A stretch of DNA of 64,000 bases, from contig NZ_CP020038.1 of assembly GCF_002157225.2 (NCBI RefSeq), positions 2,255,001 through 2,319,000 of the forward strand, in the 5' to 3' direction. Under the pieces are notes generated by a model. That model saw only the letters and a list, made by a program, of their open reading frames with translations, made no database searches and had not been told where the DNA came from. This stretch comes from Agarilytica rhodophyticola. GTDB lineage: Bacteria; Pseudomonadota; Gammaproteobacteria; Pseudomonadales; Cellvibrionaceae. Both the position numbers and the translations under genes were made by a program. Positions 58,358 to 64,000 of the stretch are shown in pieces (positions within the stretch are counted from its first letter, which is position 1; the number at the start of each line of letters is the position of its first letter).

Positions 58358-58741
58358 ATGGAAGCAGTTAAGCATATACATCTTACATTTGTGGTGCTAT
58401 CCGTTTTGGGATTTTTAGCTCGAGGTTTATGGATGATTGTTGAATCTCCATTGCTCAAAGCGAAGCCGGTAAAAATACTACCTCATATCATCGACACGGT
58501 GTTGCTAGTGAGCGCTTTGGTGTTAGCGGTGAAAATGGGGCTCAAACCCTCAGAGCACCCTTGGTTGCAAGCAAAAATTGCCGGTCTTGTTTTATATATT
58601 GTGTTTGGTGTTATTGCTTTTAAACCTACTCGCCCTAAGAAAGTCCGTATAATTGCTTTTATATTAGCAGTAACAACAGTCGCGTTTATTATTTCGGCCG
58701 CGTTCTCTAAGTCTGCTGCAGGCTTTTTTGCCTTTCTCTAA
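58358..58741 (+). CDS. SirB2-like integral membrane protein
   Basis: A 127-residue protein with four membrane helices (about 7-27, 42-60, 71-88, 97-118) and the family opening VKHIHLTFVVLSVLGFLARG with conserved His in the first and second helices (HIIDTVLL). SirB2 was named as a regulator of invasion gene expression in Salmonella, but the biochemical role is unknown; the paired histidines suggest heme or metal contact (inference). GGAG precedes the ATG. Confidence 0.82.
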   Translation: MEAVKHIHLTFVVLSVLGFLARGLWMIVESPLLKAKPVKILPHIIDTVLLVSALVLAVKMGLKPSEHPWLQAKIAGLVLYIVFGVIAFKPTRPKKVRIIAFILAVTTVAFIISAAFSKSAAGFFAFL

Positions 58742-58764
58742 AACTTTTTGCTTTTCTCTCGCGT

Positions 58765-58794
58765 ATGCAAATATACCCCCAGGTATATTTGCAT
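58765..58794. promoter_or_regulatory. 13-bp perfect inverted repeat, possible operator or terminator
   Basis: ATGCAAATATACC (58765-58777) and GGTATATTTGCAT (58782-58794) are perfect inverted repeats around CCCA. The core ATATACC-CCCA-GGTATAT recalls CsoR/RcnR/CstR-family operators, which centre on a C- or G-run flanked by ATAC/GTAT. It lies 24 bp after the SirB2-like stop and 172 bp before the next start. No U-run follows, so it is not a standard terminator. Confidence 0.5.
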
Positions 58795-58965
58795 GTAGCT
58801 CAATTACCCAGCCATGACTATTATTAACGGATATTAGAGTTTTCCCGACAAAGTTTGACCTTTTTGTGATGCGGTGACCAGTCACTATGGTTTACCTTGT
58901 AAGGCAGTCTGTGTTTGCGTGCTTTTTACCCAATTTGAATAGATGTATGTAAGGAGATTCATCAA

Positions 58966-59511
58966 GTGAATAAGATTCGAATATTAAATAGTCTGCTATC
59001 GTTCTTGTTAATGTTTATATGTATATCTGTTGAGGCTGCCAAACGCTCCGATAAGGCTAGTCATATGAACAATGCTAAACTGCAAAGCATTATTGAAAAA
59101 ATCGACGAAAAGTACCAAGGGCGGCCAGGTTTCTGGCAACTTACAATAGAGGGAGTCGGCATACAGATAGTCACAGATGAAAATGCGGACCGTATGCGTA
59201 TTATGGCTCCGATTTTGAAGGTTGATAACCTTAACAAAGAAGAGTTACTGCGCTTGATGCAAGCAAACTTTGATAGTGCATTAGATTCACGTTATGCGAT
59301 TGCCAATGGGATTTTGTGGGGAACCTTTATCCATCCTCTTTCATCCCTAACTACAAAAGATTTTATAATGGGGTTGGGTCAAACCGTTAATGTGGTTATC
59401 TCTTATGGCAGTACCTACTCCTCCGGAGCGTTAGTATTTGGTGGCGGTGACAGCGGAGAGTTACAACGAGAACTTATGCAACGTTTAAAGCGGCTATCTG
59501 ATGCTATCTAA
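58966..59511 (+). CDS. Exported YbjN-like protein, unknown function
   Basis: A 181-residue protein with a signal peptide (about 1-24, ending EAA). The mature part pairs helices with beta strands: GFWQLTIEGVGIQIVTDENADRMRIMAPI, then KEELLRLMQANFDSALDSRYAIANGILWGTFIHPLSSL (both read in parts). This arrangement resembles the YbjN/CesT-like chaperone fold, usually cytoplasmic, so an exported version is unusual. GTG start with AAGGAG 9 bp ahead. A 13-bp palindrome lies upstream. Confidence 0.6.
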   Translation: MNKIRILNSLLSFLLMFICISVEAAKRSDKASHMNNAKLQSIIEKIDEKYQGRPGFWQLTIEGVGIQIVTDENADRMRIMAPILKVDNLNKEELLRLMQANFDSALDSRYAIANGILWGTFIHPLSSLTTKDFIMGLGQTVNVVISYGSTYSSGALVFGGGDSGELQRELMQRLKRLSDAI

Positions 59512-60055
59512 ATATTGTTATTAACAGGTCTTAGATAGTCCGGCAGGGATAAATATTGCCTTACTATTGTCTTTAACATTGAATGTAAGGTCGCGATGAA
59601 ACCTGGCCATAACAAGTTATCAACAAAATTACCTGCATTTGCAGGCTAATTATCAGTAATAGTAGGAAAACCGCCATGCTAAAATGGTAACTGATAAGGC
59701 CCCTGAAAGGGATTATGGTTTAGTGAACACCTTGTCAAAAAAGTACAGGCTAAACCTTATGGCGATAATAGCGAATATAATACTTACGAATATGATTTCT
59801 ATACAAAAATGAGACCGGCTTGGGCCTTGCAAAAAGTAACTTGCTCCATACTTTCTTGCAGCTCTTAAACGCTTGTATTAATTTATGTTTTTTGGAATTT
59901 AAAATAACAATTTGCTTGCGGTTTTAACTGTGATTATTGAGCTATCTCACAGACAAAAAGTTATTACCCTAGAAGGCAAACCAAAACGTTTTTATCATGT
60001 TTATATCTGAGGTAGAATCCCGCCGTCGCAGCAAGTTGTCTACTGGGAAATCTTT
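59512..60055. other. 544-bp region without an intact gene
   Basis: Two overlapping frames suggest a possible gene remnant: ATG 59684 opens MVTDKAPERDYGLVNTLSKK, and after a shift at the A-run near 59738 another frame reads VQAKPYGDNSEYNTYEYD and on to a TAA at 59866-59868. I cannot assign a family. A small hairpin (CCTGC...GCAGG, about 59632-59645) is also present. TAGAAT near 60014 is a plausible -10 for the lipoprotein gene that follows. Confidence 0.35.
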
Positions 60056-60787
60056 ATGAAATTTGTTAAACCGATAGTGCTCGTTATTTTTTGCCTGTTG
60101 TTAGCAAATTGTTCCCTTATGCCCGATATTCGTCAGACTCAGACTAAGTCATCAAAACCTAATGTGGCTCAAAGGTCTTCATCTATACCAGGGAAAAAGC
60201 ATATCACTAAGCCGTCGAAAATTATTGCGCCAGATGAGACTGGAGATGGCCAAAAAGTACCACCACTTGCTCCCCACGGAACGATTGTTTTTTTACGTTC
60301 TTCGGTTGTTGCATCCGCTGTGGAAGCAAGACTTTATGACGTCACAGATGGTCAACCAAAATATATTGCTACATCGCGTAACAATACACAGGTGCACCAT
60401 AAAGCACGGCCCGGTAATCATATATTTATGCTGATATCAGGGGATTCCGTCGACTACATTGCAGCAGATATTAAACCCAACTTAACCTATTACAGTATTA
60501 TTAAGCCTAGTATGGGGGCCTGGAAGCCTTCGTTTTCATTACACCCCATTAAGAAGCGTCGAGCAAATCACAAGAGCAATTCCCCAGAGGGATATTTCTT
60601 TGACGACAATCATATAGAAACTTTGATTTCATCCGCTGCCCCAATGGTACAAACTGGTGGAATCAATGAATCCACCAAGGTTGACCAGGATGTGTTGAAC
60701 AAACACGAACGTCAATGGGCGAAGTGGCTCGATGAGAGTGCCGATAGAGTAACACCTAAAACGCTAAATATTCTTGATGGCAGGTAG
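60056..60787 (+). CDS. Lipoprotein with DUF2846-like domain
   Basis: A 243-residue predicted lipoprotein: signal peptide and lipobox LLANC at about residues 15-19. A basic, Ser/Lys-rich linker (about 25-70) leads to a beta-rich domain (about 74-150, GTIVFLRSSVVASAVEARLYD then KARPGNHIFMLISGD and NLTYYSIIKP) that resembles DUF2846. The C-terminal 90 residues are polar. No function is known. It precedes the gamma-glutamyltransferase gene by about 100 bp and may be expressed with it. Confidence 0.65.
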   Translation: MKFVKPIVLVIFCLLLANCSLMPDIRQTQTKSSKPNVAQRSSSIPGKKHITKPSKIIAPDETGDGQKVPPLAPHGTIVFLRSSVVASAVEARLYDVTDGQPKYIATSRNNTQVHHKARPGNHIFMLISGDSVDYIAADIKPNLTYYSIIKPSMGAWKPSFSLHPIKKRRANHKSNSPEGYFFDDNHIETLISSAAPMVQTGGINESTKVDQDVLNKHERQWAKWLDESADRVTPKTLNILDGR

Positions 60788-60886
60788 ACATTCGTTAGTA
60801 CTTCCCTCACCATGAGTTTTGCATGGGGCTGTTAAGTGAACAGCACTCTAAATCTATACATGTTGATGGCGATTAAAAATAATACT

Positions 60887-62560
60887 ATGCGAATATCCCT
60901 TATTTTTCTTCTCTTCCTATCGTCCTGGTGTTTGGCAGGAGCAAGTGCCTCTGACTATGCTCGGACGACGAAAGACGGCAAAGGGGCTGTAGCCTCTGTT
61001 AATCCAATTGCAACTCAAGCAGGCCTCGATGCTTTTAAAAACGGGGGCAATGCCATCGATGCGGCAGCGGCGGTGGCCTTTACTCTAGGAGTTGTAGATA
61101 GCCACAATTCTGGTATCGGCGGCGGGTGCTTTATTGTTGTTCACAAAGCCGATGGTACTGTAATCGCAATTGATGGTCGCGAGATAGCGCCTGCTAAAGC
61201 CCATCGCGATATGTTTATTCGCGACGGCAAAGCAGTTAACGAATGGAGTAAAACGGGTGCTCTGGCGTCTGCGGTTCCCGGCTCTATTGCAGCATTGCAC
61301 TATGCGCAAAAAGTGGCAGGTAAACTCAAGTTTGAGGATGTAGTGTTACCAGCGGCAGATGTGGCAGAGAATGGCTTTGCTATTGATCCTGTAATGGCAA
61401 AACGCCTTAACCGCAATGCCAAACGTATGGCAGAGTTTCCTGCTACGGCTGCTATTTTCCTTAACGATAAGGGGCAAGCACCGAGTGAAGGCGATACTCT
61501 AGTGCAAAAAGATTTAGCTAAAACTTATCGTATGTTGGCCAAACAAGGGCCAGATTACTTCTACAAGGGTGAGTTTGCTAAGCAAGTGGATCAGTGGATG
61601 TCTGCCAATGGTGGCATTATGGCGGCAAAAGATTTTGCCGATTATGAACTTAAGATGCGCACGCCCATTCGAACTGCTATTAACAAGCATGAGGTAATCG
61701 GCTTTCCACCGCCCAGCTCCGGTGGTGTTTTGGTTGCTGAAATTCTTAATATCCTAGAAAACTTTGATCTTAAAAAAATGAATGAAGCTGAGCGCTATCA
61801 CGTCATTATCGAAGCAATGAAGTTAGCTTTTGCTGACCGTGCCTATTGGCTTGGTGATCCCGCTCATACTAAAGTGCCCAAGGGCTTGGTTAGCAAGGAG
61901 TATGCTAAGACACTGGCGGCTAAAATAGATCTGAAAAAAGTCACCAATGTAGAAAAATACAGCATGCCCCCTGGCGCTGAAAAAGATTTGTTTAAGCATA
62001 CCACTCATATTGCTACAGCGGATAAAGAGGGTAACTGGGTCGCTATTACCACCACACTCAATACCAGCTTCGGTAGTAAGGTTGTGGTACCAGGAACTGG
62101 AGTCTTACTCAACAATCAAATGGATGACTTCTCTATACAGCCAGGTGTGCCTAATGCCTATGGTTTAGTGGGAGCAGAAGCCAATAGTGTGCAAGCATTT
62201 AAGCGTCCACTGTCAAGTATGAGCCCAAGTATTGTGCTAAAAGATGGTAAGCCCGTATTAACAGTAGGCGCAGCAGGTGGCCCTACAATTATTACGCAGG
62301 TGCTCCAGACCCTAGTGAATACCTTGATGCTAGAAAAAACCTTGGTGGAAGCGATGAATATGCCTCGTGTACATCAACAATGGCGTCCTGAGACGGCCCT
62401 AATTGATCCTTTTGCAAGTGATAGTCTGAGAAAAGCCTTGGAAAAGAAAGGACATAAACTAAGAGACTGGCCGCCGTTTGGCGCAACGCAAGCAATCTCT
62501 CTTGAGAATGGTAAATTTGTTCCAGTAACAGAACCTCGTTTAGTTTCTGGTAATCGTTAA
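60887..62560 (+). CDS. ggt: Gamma-glutamyltranspeptidase
   Basis: Periplasmic Ntn-hydrolase that cleaves gamma-glutamyl bonds of glutathione and related compounds. A signal peptide (MRISLIFLLFLSSWCLAGA) starts at ATG 60887; in-frame GTG 60836, with GGGG ahead, would add 17 residues and cannot be excluded. The large subunit shows GGNAIDAAAA and GIGGGCFIVV. The autoprocessing and nucleophile threonine lies in KHTTHIATAD (the Thr just before His), and the small subunit has the NNQMDDF and RPLSSMSPSIV motifs. The 557-residue length is typical. Confidence 0.94.
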   Translation: MRISLIFLLFLSSWCLAGASASDYARTTKDGKGAVASVNPIATQAGLDAFKNGGNAIDAAAAVAFTLGVVDSHNSGIGGGCFIVVHKADGTVIAIDGREIAPAKAHRDMFIRDGKAVNEWSKTGALASAVPGSIAALHYAQKVAGKLKFEDVVLPAADVAENGFAIDPVMAKRLNRNAKRMAEFPATAAIFLNDKGQAPSEGDTLVQKDLAKTYRMLAKQGPDYFYKGEFAKQVDQWMSANGGIMAAKDFADYELKMRTPIRTAINKHEVIGFPPPSSGGVLVAEILNILENFDLKKMNEAERYHVIIEAMKLAFADRAYWLGDPAHTKVPKGLVSKEYAKTLAAKIDLKKVTNVEKYSMPPGAEKDLFKHTTHIATADKEGNWVAITTTLNTSFGSKVVVPGTGVLLNNQMDDFSIQPGVPNAYGLVGAEANSVQAFKRPLSSMSPSIVLKDGKPVLTVGAAGGPTIITQVLQTLVNTLMLEKTLVEAMNMPRVHQQWRPETALIDPFASDSLRKALEKKGHKLRDWPPFGATQAISLENGKFVPVTEPRLVSGNR

Positions 62561-62586
62561 AGTCGCTTATTCGCGATTCGCTTATG

Positions 62587-62610
62587 AGGCAGGCATTCTA
62601 AGGCCTGTCT
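62587..62610. terminator. Hairpin between convergent ggt and dusC
   Basis: AGGCAGGC (62587-62594) pairs with GCCTGTCT (62603-62610, one G-U pair) around an 8-base loop, 26 bp after the ggt stop and touching the dusC stop. The plus strand continues TATAAAT, not a strong U-run. Confidence 0.5.
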
Positions 62611-63563
62611 TATAAATAGGCTGCAACGGCATTTCGCAATACTTCATATTCTCTCTCACGCTTAATTTTCTCGAACAGAGTATTGGCTTCTGGGTACTGC
62701 CTTTTAAGATAAAATAACCACTGCTTTAAGCGGTTGCCTGTATATTTTTTGGCGTAGACCTGGCAGGTTATTTCAAAGAACTCCAACAAGATAGCGGCAA
62801 CCTGCGACCAGCCCATATCTTGATATTGCCTTCCTGCTTCATAGGCTTTAATAGCTAGTGCTAAATCAGGTTTTGCCAGCAGTCCGCGCCCTAGCATAAC
62901 GTCTTGACAGCCCGATACCTGCTTACAACGTTGGTAATCTTGCAAACTCCAGATTTCACCATTGGCTACTACTGGGATGTCTATCGTTTCTCGGATTTTG
63001 GCCAAATATTCCCAGTAAGCAGGTGGTTTATAGCCGTCTGTTTTTGAACGGGCATGCACTACCAGCTCTGTTGCGCCTGCTTCATAGATGGCTTGAGCGT
63101 TTTCTAGGTACGAAGATCTATCTTGGTAACCAAGGCGAATTTTTGCTGTCACTGGAACATCTTTCTGCACAGCCCGCCGAGTTTGGCTGACAATCTCATA
63201 CAAAGTATTAGGTTCGTCTAACAAACAAGCACCGCCTCGATTCTTGTTTACAGTCTTCGCTGGACAACCAAAATTTAGGTCGATACCTGGTGCTCCTAAA
63301 CGCGCCGCCTTACGTGCGTTAGCAGCGATAGCTTCAGGGTTGCTGCCGAGAAGTTGTACGCGGGTAGGGCATCTTTGGTTATCTTGCTGTGAAGCAACAT
63401 CTACTAGTTCAGGGCTATAGCGTGTAAATACTTTGCGAGGCAGAACATGATCAGTAACCCGAACAAATTCTGTGACACAAATATCAATACCTCCAATTCG
63501 ACGCATCAGATTGCGAAGATGATGATCAACAACACCCTCCATTGGCGCCAAAAAAATTCTCAT
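62610..63563 (-). CDS. dusC: DusC, tRNA-dihydrouridine(16) synthase
   Basis: FMN enzyme reducing U16 in the tRNA D-loop. The 317-residue length fits. The start MRIFLAPMEGVVDHHLRNLMRR (read in parts) is the DusC version of the Dus barrel opening. NFGCPAKTVNKNRGGACLL contains the catalytic cysteine, followed by AKIRLGY, VVHARSKTDGY and VANGEIWS. The C-terminal helical domain is complete. It is transcribed toward ggt and divergent from oadG. Confidence 0.94.
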   Translation of the reverse strand: MRIFLAPMEGVVDHHLRNLMRRIGGIDICVTEFVRVTDHVLPRKVFTRYSPELVDVASQQDNQRCPTRVQLLGSNPEAIAANARKAARLGAPGIDLNFGCPAKTVNKNRGGACLLDEPNTLYEIVSQTRRAVQKDVPVTAKIRLGYQDRSSYLENAQAIYEAGATELVVHARSKTDGYKPPAYWEYLAKIRETIDIPVVANGEIWSLQDYQRCKQVSGCQDVMLGRGLLAKPDLALAIKAYEAGRQYQDMGWSQVAAILLEFFEITCQVYAKKYTGNRLKQWLFYLKRQYPEANTLFEKIKREREYEVLRNAVAAYL

Positions 63564-63803
63564 AGCTCAAAACTCTTAGTGGTAAAACAATAAATTTTGC
63601 CGTTTTTGTTATTTAAATGGCCAGTATGAGCGATTTGTCGGCGAAAATGTCATGTTGCACTTGCTCAATTGACCTGTTTTTCATTATCTTATGCGACCGC
63701 GTGTAATGAAAGTACTTAAATGCTCTAAAGTTTAATGCTAATCATTCGTAAAAAAATAAATTCAGCGGGTATTGAATACTAAAAAATAAAAGATGAGGAC
63801 CTG

Positions 63804-64000
63804 ATGCAAAGCTCACTATTCCAACAAGGTGTGGACTTAATGCTATTTGGTATGGGGACGGTATTTGTCTTCCTTACTTTGTTAGTTATTAGCGTAACGC
63901 TCATGTCGAAAATCATCGCCAATTATTTTGCTGAGCAGGAGCCTGAACCTGTTGCCAAAGCACCTAGTTCCGCAAACACACCGGCAGCCGTAGATCCGGT
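63804..64000 (+). CDS. oadG: OadG, oxaloacetate decarboxylase gamma subunit (3' end beyond window)
   Basis: Small membrane subunit of the Na+-pumping oxaloacetate decarboxylase. ATG 63804 with GAGG 5 bp ahead opens an uninterrupted frame of 65 codons to the window end. It encodes a polar start and one membrane span (about 10-34) with the family motif LMLFGMGTVFVFLTLLV, then an acidic/proline linker (EQEPEPVAKAP). The alpha and beta subunit genes would be expected just downstream. Together with NhaC this fits sodium-based bioenergetics (inference). Confidence 0.85.
   Translation, partial: MQSSLFQQGVDLMLFGMGTVFVFLTLLVISVTLMSKIIANYFAEQEPEPVAKAPSSANTPAAVDP

Overview
The window is chromosomal DNA of a free-living gammaproteobacterium of moderate to low GC content. 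Gene order places it near Pseudomonas/Cellvibrionales: murG-murC-ddl-ftsQAZ-lpxC-(M23)-secA-argJ-mutT, then pilBCD-coaE-yacG beside nadC, a DUF1631 gene and ampDE, as in Pseudomonas. A secreted GH31 enzyme whose active-site spacing matches Cellvibrio japonicus Agd31B, and a TonB-type protein, suggest the marine polysaccharide-degrading Cellvibrionaceae. The family placement is inference; no rRNA or tRNA gene is present to test it.

Layout. 1-13.6 kb: end of the dcw cell-wall and division cluster, then lpxC, a membrane-anchored LytM-type M23 protein (where enterics have secM), secA, argJ and mutT. 13.6-16.2 kb: a GAF-like/LuxR regulator, a small secreted NTF2-like protein and a TfpX/TfpZ-type pilin accessory protein. 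16.3-23 kb: type IV pilus biogenesis. An intact pilA with a convincing sigma54 promoter and a rho-independent terminator faces the accessory gene. The pilB-pilC-pilD-coaE-yacG run follows, and a broken second pilin gene sits divergent from pilB, exactly where Pseudomonas keeps pilA. 23-33 kb: quinone reductase, nadC, a retropepsin-like protein, DUF1631, ampD-ampE, an orphan ParA, an AmpG-type permease and an alkyltransferase-like protein. The ampD, ampE and ampG-like genes form a peptidoglycan-recycling block.

33-43 kb: DUF481 outer-membrane protein, chemoreceptor, fxsA, groES-groEL with a sigma32-type promoter, sodB, a coiled-coil membrane protein and class I fumarase. 43-49.4 kb: serine-rich protein, GH31 enzyme, and inner-core LPS genes (Kdo kinase, heptosyltransferase, Kdo transferase). 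49.7-64 kb is the most unusual part: a chalcone-isomerase-like/TonB fusion, an NhaC antiporter, a cupredoxin lipoprotein translationally coupled to a membrane Ser/Thr kinase with an extracytoplasmic sensor region, and a porin whose upstream region carries 96-bp REP-like tandem repeats. SirB2-like and unknown exported proteins follow, then gamma-glutamyltransferase, dusC and the start of oadG.

Most genes are housekeeping. The best leads are the decayed pilin at the ancestral pilA site, the cupredoxin/sensor-kinase pair, the CHI-TonB fusion, the REP-like repeats with a compensatory base change, a branched inverted-repeat structure after ftsZ, and a 13-bp perfect palindrome resembling a CsoR-family operator. 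No CRISPR array, insertion sequence, prophage, rRNA or tRNA gene was recognised.
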